Below, piece by piece: positions 48,488-58,437 of a DNA stretch of 64,000 nt. This DNA comes from Ypsolopha sequella (Eukaryota > Arthropoda > Insecta > Lepidoptera > Ypsolophidae). Each line of letters starts with the position of its first letter. Within the stretch, counting starts at the first letter, position 1. The stretch is taken from the NCBI GenBank assembly GCA_934047225.1, contig CAKOHE010000051.1, forward strand, positions 1 to 64,000, written 5' to 3'. Made by a program: the position numbers and the translations under genes. A model generated the notes under the pieces. The model was given only the letters and a program-made list of their open reading frames with translations, was not told the DNA's origin and searched no databases.

Positions 48488-50638
48488 CCCAACTTACGGG
48501 TAGCCTGCTAACGGTATACAAACTAATTTCCCGTAAGGGTCTCAGAACTATAAGGCTAATTTTTACATTGTTTTTTAAACACATCGGTACTGTTGCATTG
48601 GTGCAACAAAAGTAAATGCAACATAATTAATACAAAGTTGCAGGTTCAAAGAGTCAAATTATGATACAATTACATTATATTTAGTGTTCGTTTTAAATCA
48701 AATTGGAATCAGATTATTTATTTATGTAAACATATTTTACTTGTTCTTATTATAAATTTCCCGTAAGGGTTTCAGAACCATTTAGCTAGTTTTCACAATA
48801 ATTGTCTTATTTGCCACATCAGCACTGTTGCAGTAGTGCAACAACAATGCAACGTTCAGTAATATACAGTAACATATAGTTACAATCAAATAATGATACA
48901 ATTGTCTTTTCTGCCACATCGGCACTGTTGCAGTAGTGCAATTATAATGCAACATACAGTATTATACAATAATATAAAGTTGCAGGTTCAAAGAACCAAT
49001 AAATGGTACAATTACATTATATTTAGTGTTCGTATTAAATCAAATTAGAATCGTCTTAAAATCATTAAACTAGTTTTAATATTAATTGTATTATTTGCCA
49101 AATTGGCATTGTTGCATTTTGCAACAATATTGCAACATACAGTAATATTGGTTACATATAGTTATAATCAGATAATGATACAATTATATTATCTTTAATT
49201 TCCATTTTACATCAAATTAGAGTCAGATTGTTTATTAATGTAACATATTTTAGTTATTATTATTATTAATTTCCCTTAAAGGTCTCAGAATCCTTAAGCT
49301 AGTTTCAACTTTAATTGTCTTATTTGTCACATTGGCTTTGTTTCAATATGCAACAATAATGCAAAACACAGTGATTATACAGTGACATACAGTTACAATT
49401 AAAGAATGATACAATTATATTTGTTTATTTAGTGTCTAGATCAAAATAAAGCAAAATATTCGGTTGTGCTAAAATGTTGCAAGCGCAACACCTCTGCTAC
49501 CTATTGCACATGCAACACCAGCATCACTTCAGCCAATGTGTTGCAAATGCAACGCTACAACGCCGCATTTTCTTTTTCTGTGATTTTGTTGTGACGTTGC
49601 CACACGCTTAGACACATGTTGCACTTGCCCACAGGCATTTATCAAATTCAAATTGTTGCAAATGCCATACATTACATCCGCAACACAGCGCCAAACAGCT
49701 ACTATGTTACAGACGCAAGTCTGTCATAAAGTTATGTTGAGTTATTTCGGTTATTGAATCATATAATATTAAATCAATTTAAGCGAATCAGATTATTTAT
49801 TAATGTAAATAGGTTTTAGTTGTTGTTATTATTAATTCCCAGTAAGGGTCTCAGAACCATAATGCTAGTTTTAACATGTTTTATTTGCCACATCAGCACT
49901 GTTGCATTAGTGCAACAATAATCAACATACAATATTATTTAGTTACATACAGTAACATAAAGTTGCAGGTTCAAAGAATCAAATAATGATACGATTACAT
50001 TATATTAAGTGTCCATTTTAAATCAAATTAGAATCGGATTATTTATTAATGTAAACCAATTTTAATTGTTGTTATTATTAATTTCCCTTAAAGGTCTCAG
50101 AACCATAAAGCTAGTTTTAACATTAATTGTCTTATTTGCCACATCGGCAATATGTATGCAACAATAATGCAACATACAGTAATATAATAGCATACATTAA
50201 TAATCAAATACTGATACAATTATATTATATTTAGTGTTTAAATCAAAATAAAGTAATGTATAGATAGAGATTATATGCTCCATTGTAATCAAGTTAGGTT
50301 AAGTTATTTCGGTTACATTAACATACAATAATATAAAGTTGTGGGTTCAAAAATCAAATAATGATATAATTACATTATACTTAGTGTCCAGATTAAATTA
50401 AAGCAATATATATAATAGATAGAGTTTATATGTTCCACTGTAACCGGTTATTCTAAGATGTTGCAAGCGCAACAGCTCTGCTACTTGTTGCAAATGCAAC
50501 ACCAGCATTAGTTCAGCCAATGTGTTGCAAATGCAACACAAGCATTATTTCAGCCAATGTGTTGCAAATGCAACACCAGCCTTATTTCAGCCAATGTGTT
50601 GCAAGTGCAACACTACATTTGTGCTGTTGTTATTGTTG
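48454..50638 (-). repeat. Long repetitive 3' region of the Gag-only element
   Basis: AT-rich. A block beginning near ttcccgtaagggtctcagaa recurs, diverged, at about 48528, 48758, 49270, 49838 and 50083, each followed by similar text about a GCAACA-rich segment. A perfect inverted repeat CTTACGGG (48493-48500) / CCCGTAAG (48530-48537) sits just inside the tail. A 37-bp unit with the palindrome GTTGCAAATGCAAC recurs at 50487, 50524, 50561 and 50598. A related block lies at about 49470-49560. The motif agttgcaggttcaaag recurs near 48636, 48976 and 49962. No coding sequence is supported. Confidence 0.78.
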
Positions 50639-51799
50639 TTATTCATAGTCAGTATTTTCATTTATCCGGGTGATCATTGATATAATTCTTGGGCAATTAT
50701 TTTTATCTGTTGCAATGTGGTCTGTTTTTGTTTTGTTATGTGTTTTCTCATTAAAGTTGTTGCAATTGTAACATTTTCGTTTCGATGGATCCTGTTTGTA
50801 TTCGCAATTATTATGGTTATGGGTGGTTGAGGCGCAATATGAACATGGATAGTATTCAGCACTACACTTGGACTTTGTGTGTCCGAACTGTAAACATTTG
50901 TAACATTGTACAAATCGGCTGAAGTCTGCAGTATGTACCCGTTGGTGTTCAATGTTAATTCGCTCAGACGTTATGAATTGTTTTCTAATTGAAGGTAAAA
51001 CTTCTACTATTGCATTGTATAAATTTTCGTTTCGGTTGCTGGTAAGAAAACAGATTCGCATGTCTTTGATGTTTACAGAGTTTTGAGAGCTGATTATTTC
51101 AAGAAGCTCTTCTTTAGGGGTGTTTTTAGAAATACCTTTCAGTATAATAAGTGGTGGTCGTCGTTTAGCTTCTTCAGCTTCAATTTCTGAGGTTTCATTG
51201 ACTTTTTGCATTGTTTCGTTGCATTGTTCCTTGCTATCGAACTCAATACGGATTTTGTTATTTGATAGATTTGTTACTTTCTTAGGGGCGTAGTTGTTGT
51301 TCCGGAATGAAATGTTCTTTCGCCAGGCTTCGAGAACTTGTTGTTGCTTCATGTTTTGGTCAATTGCTTTAATTACAATAGCAGGATTAGTCTTGATTTC
51401 GTCTGGTTTTGGTTTTGTTGATGACTTTTGGGCTGCGATATTGGCGTAGCTTCTGGAAAGGGTAGGTAGTTCTTGGGTTCTTGGTGGTTCTTTGGCTTTG
51501 GGTAACTCATTAGTGAAAAGATCTTTAAGTTCTTGCTTAAGAGAGGTGCCAAGAGATTTGACTTCACTGTTTATGTTTTGGATGAACTCATTTGTTACAG
51601 TTGCAATATGAGCCAGATGCCTTATCTCAGTAGCGTTCTTTATTGCACTCTCTCGGGATTCTTTCGTGACACTTTTACAGTTGATCTTTGGCTCTAAATC
51701 TTTGATGATGTTCGCCGCGTGTTCTTGGATATTTTTAAGGATATCAAAGAGCGAGTTTTTTGGGGCTGAACCCTCTGCTGAGGGAGCCCCGTTTTCCAT
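50639..51799 (-). CDS. Gag-like CCHC protein of the Gag-only element
   Basis: 386 residues from the ATG at 51799 (MENGAPSAEG); the frame is open upstream to the array but without ATG. The N terminus is acidic/polar with helical stretches, and a PxxQ/Ser-rich segment follows. About 130-285 contains two alpha/beta stretches like the RRM-like part of LINE ORF1 proteins (for example AIVIKAIDQN, PLIILKGIS). Zinc knuckles start at residue 299: CYKCLQFGHTKSKC, CSYCASTTHNHNNC, then CYNC...H...C ending near CPRI. Codon use is AT-rich, unlike the GC-rich Gags of the neighbouring elements, which indicates a distinct lineage. Likely role: RNA binding and packaging of its own transcript. Confidence 0.85.
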   Translation of the reverse strand: MENGAPSAEGSAPKNSLFDILKNIQEHAANIIKDLEPKINCKSVTKESRESAIKNATEIRHLAHIATVTNEFIQNINSEVKSLGTSLKQELKDLFTNELPKAKEPPRTQELPTLSRSYANIAAQKSSTKPKPDEIKTNPAIVIKAIDQNMKQQQVLEAWRKNISFRNNNYAPKKVTNLSNNKIRIEFDSKEQCNETMQKVNETSEIEAEEAKRRPPLIILKGISKNTPKEELLEIISSQNSVNIKDMRICFLTSNRNENLYNAIVEVLPSIRKQFITSERINIEHQRVHTADFSRFVQCYKCLQFGHTKSKCSAEYYPCSYCASTTHNHNNCEYKQDPSKRKCYNCNNFNEKTHNKTKTDHIATDKNNCPRIISMITRINENTDYE

Positions 51800-51953
51800 T
51801 TTGGTTACACTGTTTCTACTGCTGTCACTTTGTTGCAACTGAAACGTTACAATTGTTGCAAACGCAACGCAACACTGGTTGCAACCACGCCGTTGCGCTG
51901 AGGAGGCCCGCTGTGCACACGACCGCTCGCAACAACGGTCAGGAAGCGACTGG
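51800..51953 (-). other. Short 5' leader of the Gag-only element
   Basis: About 150 bp with GTTGCAA/GCAAC motifs (near 51830-51890) like those in the 3' repeats. It ends ...gcgactgg followed by TTAGG. The shared motif at both ends could be an RNA packaging or protein-binding signal (inference). Confidence 0.55.
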
Positions 51954-52083
51954 TTAGGTTAGGTTAGGTTAGGTTAGGTTAGGTTAGGTTAGGTTAGGTT
52001 AGGTTAGGTTAGGTTAGGTTAGGTTAGGTTAGGTTAGGTTAGGTTAGGTTAGGTTAGGTTAGGTTAGGTTAGGTTAGGTTAGG
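51954..52083 (+). repeat. TTAGG telomeric array, about 26 units
   Basis: Perfect repeats between the Gag-only element and the poly(T) of family B copy 2. Confidence 0.98.
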
Positions 52084-52390
52084 TTTTTTTTTTTTTTTTT
52101 TATAAAACCCCATCAATGATGAGGTCACGCAAGACCACGAATGTTAATTTTCGTGACTTTATTCACTACATTTATTTAAACGTGACCCCTGAATTTATAC
52201 AGGGATAAGAGGGGGAAAGGGAAAAAGGGGATCCTCCGTCATAAAAAGCTACTTATATTTTAAAATTAATATTAAGACCAGGGATAGAAAGTTTACTCTC
52301 ATGCATAGGCTTCTTGTTCTTCTTTATTCTCTTTTTTTTTTTTTTTCATGCATTTTTTTTTTTTTTTTTCTTATGTTTTTAGTTTTCTTT

Positions 52391-52422
<32 letters not shown>

Positions 52423-52679
52423 TTTTTTCTTATTATCTAAGTACATTTCTCTTAATCTATTGTTGGAGGATCCCGCCCTTTATTACATTTGTACAAATCA
52501 GATCAATCAAAAAATAACAATTTTATACAATTTAAATCAAATCAATTAATTACTTATACAATGAATTATTAAATTGGTACATTAAATATCACATTTGAAT
52601 AAATTAATAATAATTAAAATTAACAATTTGTATAATAACAATAAAACATAATAATTACATAATTTAAGCCTAAACACAT
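52084..52679 (-). promoter_or_regulatory. 3' UTR of family B copy 2 with conserved stems
   Basis: Poly(A) tail (T at 52084-52101). Then CCCCATCA/TGATGAGG near 52107, CACGAA/TTCGTG near 52137-52156, a CCCTG/CAGGG-type stem near 52187-52204, and the long-range pair GGGATCCTCC (52228-52237) / GGAGGATCCC (52465-52474). The last pair is one base pair longer than in copy 1. Pyrimidine tracts lie between the arms. No gene. Confidence 0.75.
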
Positions 52680-55600
52680 TTATCTATTTCTTATAGCCGC
52701 ACACCTTACTACTCTCTCCAAAAATTTTAGCATTGCAACTCTGTCGGTCTTGTCCTGTAAGATTACTGGCAGGTTGGCTTTGTTGAAGGCGAAATCGATC
52801 TCAACCTCCAAATTTGCCCTCCACAGTCCGAACCTCGGACAGTCGAACACGACGTGCCAAATCGTCTCCTCCTGGTCGGGATCGCATACGCAGGCTGGAC
52901 TATCCTTCAGCTTAAAGCGATGAAGGTACGATGCGAGGCCCCCATGCCCTGTAAGGGCTTGCACGTGGGAGGGACTGAGTTTGACCTTCCTCAGGATCGT
53001 ATGCGCAGTGGCTACGTCCGGAAGGAAGGTCTTCGTCACCTCCCCCGTGCTGGAGGACTCGTATCGCCCTTGCCACCGAAGGACAGTCCCCTCGCGTATG
53101 GTCCTTCTCAGGTAGGAGAGAGGGACAGCGTCGTAGTCGGCTGCCGTTTTCTTGCGGAGGGCAGCGTCTTTAGCAAGTTCGTCCGCGCGCTCATTTCCGA
53201 CAGTCCCAACATGCGCCCTCAACCAGAAGAACCTCACGTCACGGCCCTCCTCACGGATTTGACGCACGCACCGCTCAATGCCGTGTGCCAAAGGGTGCAC
53301 AAGTGCCCGGCTTTTGAGCAGGTCCAGCGAGGATCTAGAGTCACTCAAGATGTTAACGAGTGGATCCCCGCTGTTAAGGACCTGCTCCACGGCCCTGAGC
53401 AGGGCGTACATCTCCGATTGAAAGACCGTGCAGTAGGGCTCCAGGCGGAACTTCGAATGCCTGGACTCCCTACCGTCCGACCACCAAGTCAAGGCTGCAC
53501 CCACCTTCCCCTGTATCTTACTGCCATCAGTAAAGATACAGGGGCCGGCGATTTGGTGAGCCTCTATGGTTTCCGGACTCAGGTCGTCCACGCACTCGAA
53601 GTCCAGCGGCTGTCTGGACGCTGGATGTGGGAACCTACGGAAAGGAACACGCAGTTCAATCGGTCTGTCGGCTGGAATCTGATCGATTCTTTCTCCTCGC
53701 TTTGCCCTGTACAGACTTGCAGCCTCCTGAACTCGGAGGTCAAGGGGGAGTACATCGGCCAGTACCAAAGCCGATGATAGAGACACCGTGCGGTACGCCT
53801 TACACAGCTTTTGTGCAAACCCCCGCTGCAGAGATTCAAGTTGATTTATTATCATCAACTTCTCCGCAGCCGGGGCCCAAACACTCGCCGCGTACAGCAC
53901 GATGGGCTCTATCACCGAGACGTAGATGGTTCTGATGACCTCACGGTTCAAACCCCAACTCACCCTGGCTGCACACGCCAGCTGCTTGTAGATGTCAGTG
54001 ACTTTTCTACAAACAGCCGAAACGTGTGCGTTAAAAGTGAGTTTGCTATCGATGATAACACCCAACAGGCGGATTTCCTGCACCAGCGGCAGGACCTGTC
54101 CATCCATGCTGATGACTGGGGCCTCAAACTTAAGCTTCCGCGTCAACACCATCGCGAACGTTTTGTGAGGTGCGAATTTTAGCTTATTTTTGAGTCCCCA
54201 GTCCAACACAGTCTGGAGGGCCGCATTAGCTCTCGCCTGAAGGGGGGGTGTAGTTGAGCCGGAGAGCACCAGCACCACGTCATCCGCAAAGGCCTGGCAA
54301 TGCACTCCTTCCTGCTCCAGTATTTCGAGCAGGGTGTTGAGAATTAGGTTCCAACAAGTGGGTCCAGCTATTGAGCCTTGGATACACCCCTTGTTGGTTC
54401 CCTTTTCCCAACACTCCCTTGCAAAGTGGATGCTTACCTTACGGTTCTCCAAGTAGGAGGCTACAAGTCCATATATATTTGCAGGGCATCTGTGAGCGAG
54501 GAGTTGGGTCTTTAAAGCCGGCCACCAAGCATTATCGAAGGCTCCCTCTATGTCCAGTGAGATCATGACGACAATTTTCTTGCTCTTAATCTCAGAGCGA
54601 ACATGTCCCACGAGGTCATACAGGGAGTCTTCGGTGCTTTTTTGTGGCATAAAGCCATACTGCCTTGTGCTCAAGGAGGGCATCAGATGCCATCCTAGAC
54701 GGGATACCAGAAGCTTTTCCACAATTTTGCCCATAACAGGAAGAAGTCCTATCGGCCTGTGCGCCTTCGGAATGGTGTAGTCCTCCCTCCCGGATTTACG
54801 GATGACACATACGTGAGCGCGCTTCCACCCCACCGGAAAGTGTCCAATTGCCAAGCATTTGTTGGCAATTTGAAGGAACACCTCCGGCGAGACTCGGATT
54901 GCCCGCTCACATATGTCCGCAGTCCACCCATCAGGCCCCGGAGCCTTCTTTGGATTGAGATTCCTCAATACCAATTCAAGCTCCGAGGCAGTGAAAGGCG
55001 GATCGTCGGGGTCCAATTGATCCAGGAGTTGATGGACTGGCACCTCCGAGCTCTCGCGGATTTGCCGTTGAGTAGGGGTTTCGTTGTCCACAGCGTCATC
55101 AGGGAAGAACGTAAGGGCCAGCAGCTTGGCGGACTCTTCAGGACCAAGGGTGTTCCCTGTCGAATCCACCAGCAACTGGTCCTCTTGTCTTTTGACTGTT
55201 CTCCTGATGACCCTGTAGACCCCGTCCCATAGGCTTTCTTTATCCTGCTTTGAGCAAAACTGCTTCCAGCTAGCGGTCTGTGCATCTTGCACAGCCGCTT
55301 TATACCGCTGATTCGCTTCTAGGTATTGGTCAACAACGTGTTGCCTTCTAACCGCCGCGGCGTTTCTAATTCTCCGCCTCTTGGTTTTAGCGTCTCGCTT
55401 GAGACGCCCAAGAGCGGGAGTCCACCACGGCAATGGTTTCCTTCCTTTTGGGACTCCCACCTTCGGTATTGTCTCTTCACATGCGTGAGAGATGACCGAA
55501 AGGTAAGAGTCGAGGATGGTCTCCAGTTCCTCAGGCGTGGTAACAGCCCCCACACTCGAGGCGGTCAGGTTTCTCTCCTCCAGGCCTGAGCGGACGGAAC

Positions 55601-56435
55601 GGCCGAAAGCCAACCAATCGGACCTCGCTGTGTTGTACACACGTGTGCTCTGGGGTTTGAGGGGTTCTAATTCCCTCTCCAGGCACACGTGGTAGGTAAT
55701 TGCGTTATGGTCCGATGTGATCAGCTCCCGGTCCACCTTCCATCCGCCCATCCTGTCCAAGAGCTGAAGGCCGCATGCCGTCACGTCTACTCGACTAGTG
55801 CACATGCGGCCCCCTCTGAACACCTCGAAAGTGGGGGTGCTGCCTGTATTCAGGATCTGGAGGTCCATTTCCTCCAGGAAGGATCTGAAGGCTGAGCCAC
55901 GGTGGTCTTCGGAATCACTTCCCCACCATGGACTCCACGCGTTGACATCCCCGGCCAGGATGACATTGTCAGTCTGCAGTTTTGAGCATACGTAACGGAC
56001 TCTGTGGAGATACGGCTCTAAATCTTCGTCCCCCTCCAGGTAGATGGACAGCACGGCCAGTCTCAGCGGGCCTGCCTTCAGCAGTACCGCTGCAATGTTC
56101 TCGGTGACGAGCTGAGGATCATGTATGACCTCCAGCTCCCCACCGAAAATCACCACGGCGGCCTTTACTGGTTTTTGGCGAGCTGACGTCATTTGGATAA
56201 CTCTTGTGCCCGGGTACTGTTTTAATTCGCCCTTGGAGCCAACATATGGCTCCTGGACCAGGGCGACAGATACCCGGTTGGTGTGTGCTGTGCACAAGAG
56301 CTCCTGCGTCGCCAGCTTGGCCCGCTGGAGATTGGCTTGGATGAAAAGCAATTTGCTGTCCTTTGAGCTACCTAAGAGGGGGGCAACTGTGCCGTTCACT
56401 GCGGTGCCCTCAGCAATACGCCACACGAGACCTCG
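52680..56435 (-). CDS. ORF2: endonuclease / RT / RNase H / CCHC, family B copy 2
   Basis: Intact, about 1250 residues, open from 56435 with the same AUG-less start as copy 1. All endonuclease, RT (FADD), RNase H (FTDGS, SDSRS, ADELAK) and zinc motifs are conserved. About five residue changes separate it from copy 1 (for example L/P near residue 120, K/I just upstream of FADD). Two intact copies indicate recent activity. Confidence 0.93.
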   Translation of the reverse strand, partial: RGLVWRIAEGTAVNGTVAPLLGSSKDSKLLFIQANLQRAKLATQELLCTAHTNRVSVALVQEPYVGSKGELKQYPGTRVIQMTSARQKPVKAAVVIFGGELEVIHDPQLVTENIAAVLLKAGPLRLAVLSIYLEGDEDLEPYLHRVRYVCSKLQTDNVILAGDVNAWSPWWGSDSEDHRGSAFRSFLEEMDLQILNTGSTPTFEVFRGGRMCTSRVDVTACGLQLLDRMGGWKVDRELITSDHNAITYHVCLERELEPLKPQSTRVYNTARSDWLAFGRSVRSGLEERNLTASSVGAVTTPEELETILDSYLSVISHACEETIPKVGVPKGRKPLPWWTPALGRLKRDAKTKRRRIRNAAAVRRQHVVDQYLEANQRYKAAVQDAQTASWKQFCSKQDKESLWDGVYRVIRRTVKRQEDQLLVDSTGNTLGPEESAKLLALTFFPDDAVDNETPTQRQIRESSEVPVHQLLDQLDPDDPPFTASELELVLRNLNPKKAPGPDGWTADICERAIRVSPEVFLQIANKCLAIGHFPVGWKRAHVCVIRKSGREDYTIPKAHRPIGLLPVMGKIVEKLLVSRLGWHLMPSLSTRQYGFMPQKSTEDSLYDLVGHVRSEIKSKKIVVMISLDIEGAFDNAWWPALKTQLLAHRCPANIYGLVASYLENRKVSIHFARECWEKGTNKGCIQGSIAGPTCWNLILNTLLEILEQEGVHCQAFADDVVLVLSGSTTPPLQARANAALQTVLDWGLKNKLKFAPHKTFAMVLTRKLKFEAPVISMDGQVLPLVQEIRLLGVIIDSKLTFNAHVSAVCRKVTDIYKQLACAARVSWGLNREVIRTIYVSVIEPIVLYAASVWAPAAEKLMIINQLESLQRGFAQKLCKAYRTVSLSSALVLADVLPLDLRVQEAASLYRAKRGERIDQIPADRPIELRVPFRRFPHPASRQPLDFECVDDLSPETIEAHQIAGPCIFTDGSKIQGKVGAALTWWSDGRESRHSKFRLEPYCTVFQSEMYALLRAVEQVLNSGDPLVNILSDSRSSLDLLKSRALVHPLAHGIERCVRQIREEGRDVRFFWLRAHVGTVGNERADELAKDAALRKKTAADYDAVPLSYLRRTIREGTVLRWQGRYESSSTGEVTKTFLPDVATAHTILRKVKLSPSHVQALTGHGGLASYLHRFKLKDSPACVCDPDQEETIWHVVFDCPRFGLWRANLEVEIDFAFNKANLPVILQDKTDRVAMLKFLERVVRCAAIRNR

Positions 56436-58437
56436 CTATGGAGTCCCATTTTTTCCTGATCTGGCACTCGCCACTAAAGGCATTATGTGCCAGATCAGAT
56501 TCTTGGAGCTTTGCCCTGTGGCAGTTCACACAGACGGGTGGTAACGCCTTGTGCGGGCAGTCCACATAGGTGTGAGACTCTCCACAGTGACTGCACGTGA
56601 TGCCTTTGTCTTTGCACACTCGCTTGGAGTGTCCATAACCCAGGCATCCCGTGCACTGCACTAGTGGAGAGTGGTCCTCTATAGACCGTCTCTGTAGCCC
56701 TATGTGGACTGTACCCGCCTCCGTGAACCGATTCCACAGGGTTGGGCTTAGCTCCAGTATTATGTGGGACTCGTGCGGGTTCCTCGCTTTTCGGCGATAA
56801 AGCACCCGAGGGCACTCCGCGGAGAGATCCACTCCTCTCAGAAGGTGACCGTTCTGAGAAAGGAGGGACTCTATGACGTCTTGGTCTTTTCGGTCAGCCA
56901 AGACGTTGCGGATGCAGGCTAACGGCATCCGATTCACAGCCTCTTTCGCCACGAGCCCGTGTTCGCTCTTGCTGAGGCTGGAGGATATCTTTTTGATATC
57001 CTCCTTCTGACTGCAGCTGAGGACCACCCTCCTGTTTGCTGCCTTTCTGCAGCGGTCCACCCTGATGCCGGAGGTCTTGACATCCAGCACTTTCTCCAGT
57101 CGCTTCACGACTTCTTCCCCGGAGAGGGAAGAATCCGTCGAGGAAACGATGATCGAGTGCGCTGGCCTGTCTTGCCCCGGCTTTTTGAGCGCTTGGGCGT
57201 AGGTCAACGGCGCGTTGGCATAAGACTCCCGGCTGAGGACCTCTTTTCTGAGGCCCGTGACGGCGTCTTTGACGTCAGAGAGGGCCATTTCTAGGTTGAG
57301 GTTTGGCGGTTCGCTTCTTTTTTCCTCCACCGCCTTACCTATGGCCCTCACGTCCGAGCCTACCTTTTCTAGGTTCCCCAGCACGGGTTTAATAATTTGT
57401 CTTATGCTAGCGTCGCTGACCGTCGCTTCCGGCTGCACCTGGCACAGCGGTCTCTGCTGAAGGCAGTCGACCGCTGCCCTCACCTTCTCCAGGTTATCGC
57501 CAATTGCGATGAGCCGGGGATCCGAGACCTCCGGTTTCAGGGGGGACCTGCACTCAGGAGTACTGGCTTTAGCCCTCTCCTCGAACTCCACCAGTTGACG
57601 CCGCAACGAGTCAATTTGGCCCGATACGGCGGCGACCCTGCCCGAAAGAGTTTCCAGCTCTTTTGTAAGAGCTGGTTCAGGCTTAGTTGGTTGGTCGGCC
57701 AAATGTGGCCGTAGGGCCGCCGTGTTTTCCAACTGGTGGACACTCTCCCTGATGGACTCTATGGACCTGAGTGGGCCGTCCATCTCCAGCCCAAGCCACA
57801 GCCTAATGGCCTTCGCTTCTTCCAATGTGCTGGAGATGTCGGCCCTAGCCGCTCTGAGCTCGACAGCATGTGTCGCGTGTAGCTCACTTAACGCCCTGGT
57901 ATGGGCGCGCTCCACCCGGACAAGCTCAATAGCGTTCCTGGAGCGCTCCTTTTCCAGGGCGTTTATGTGTCGAGCTCTGGAGTCCGACAGGGAGAGGACT
58001 GTCTCGTATAGATGTTCGAGTGATTCGAGGGCAACGGCTTTACACTCCCGCTTCATGTTACCAGCCGCCTCCAACGCCTCCTTCCCCTTCTGGAGTAGCG
58101 AGTTGGCCTGTTTTGTGGCCAAATCCATCGCTACTCCCGGGGTTTTTCGATTAAGGGGCGGGAGAAGGCTGGGACGACTGTCGCGGGAGCCCCCCGATGT
58201 GTCCAGGCACGACTCCTCATCTGTATCCAAAAGAGGTACGCGCTCCTGCCTAGACCCATCAGAGGGGACCTGGGACACAGCTAGCCCCGCGCCGGGTGAA
58301 ACCTTCGCTTTTGTTTTAAACAATTTTTCGCGAAGCGAATTACTCGGTTTCCTTGCCGGTGCGCGGCTAGCTGAGGCCCCTGAGCCGACACTCGATCTTG
58401 AACCTGCCGACGTGGAGGCCCTGCCAGTTTCAGACAT
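56410..58437 (-). CDS. ORF1 Gag-like protein, family B copy 2
   Basis: 675 residues from the ATG at 58437, with the same layout as copy 1: low-complexity N terminus, coiled coil, RRM-like region, three CCHC knuckles and an SRVAYC end. Differs from copy 1 at about four sites, mostly in the N-terminal low-complexity part. Overlaps the ORF2 frame at its 3' end. Confidence 0.92.
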   Translation of the reverse strand: MSETGRASTSAGSRSSVGSGASASRAPARKPSNSLREKLFKTKAKVSPGAGLAVSQVPSDGSRQERVPLLDTDEESCLDTSGGSRDSRPSLLPPLNRKTPGVAMDLATKQANSLLQKGKEALEAAGNMKRECKAVALESLEHLYETVLSLSDSRARHINALEKERSRNAIELVRVERAHTRALSELHATHAVELRAARADISSTLEEAKAIRLWLGLEMDGPLRSIESIRESVHQLENTAALRPHLADQPTKPEPALTKELETLSGRVAAVSGQIDSLRRQLVEFEERAKASTPECRSPLKPEVSDPRLIAIGDNLEKVRAAVDCLQQRPLCQVQPEATVSDASIRQIIKPVLGNLEKVGSDVRAIGKAVEEKRSEPPNLNLEMALSDVKDAVTGLRKEVLSRESYANAPLTYAQALKKPGQDRPAHSIIVSSTDSSLSGEEVVKRLEKVLDVKTSGIRVDRCRKAANRRVVLSCSQKEDIKKISSSLSKSEHGLVAKEAVNRMPLACIRNVLADRKDQDVIESLLSQNGHLLRGVDLSAECPRVLYRRKARNPHESHIILELSPTLWNRFTEAGTVHIGLQRRSIEDHSPLVQCTGCLGYGHSKRVCKDKGITCSHCGESHTYVDCPHKALPPVCVNCHRAKLQESDLAHNAFSGECQIRKKWDSIARSRVAYC

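Larger units (their letters stand above)
48454..51953 (-). mobile_element. Gag-only telomeric retroelement (HeT-A-like organisation), family G
   Basis: A 3.5 kb minus-strand unit flanked by TTAGG on both sides, with a poly(A) tail (T at 48454-48487). It encodes a single CCHC Gag-like protein at its 5' end. The remaining 2.15 kb holds no ORF2, no RT and no endonuclease motifs in any frame. It consists of diverged tandem repeats. This organisation (Gag, long repetitive 3' UTR, poly(A), RT in trans) matches Drosophila HeT-A in outline, but there is no evidence of common descent. An internally deleted two-ORF LINE is the alternative. Confidence 0.8.

Noticed and set aside
48636..48660. ggttcaaag as a tRNA or Pol III B box
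   Set aside because: Only a partial B-box match, no A box at proper distance and no cloverleaf; not reported as an RNA gene.
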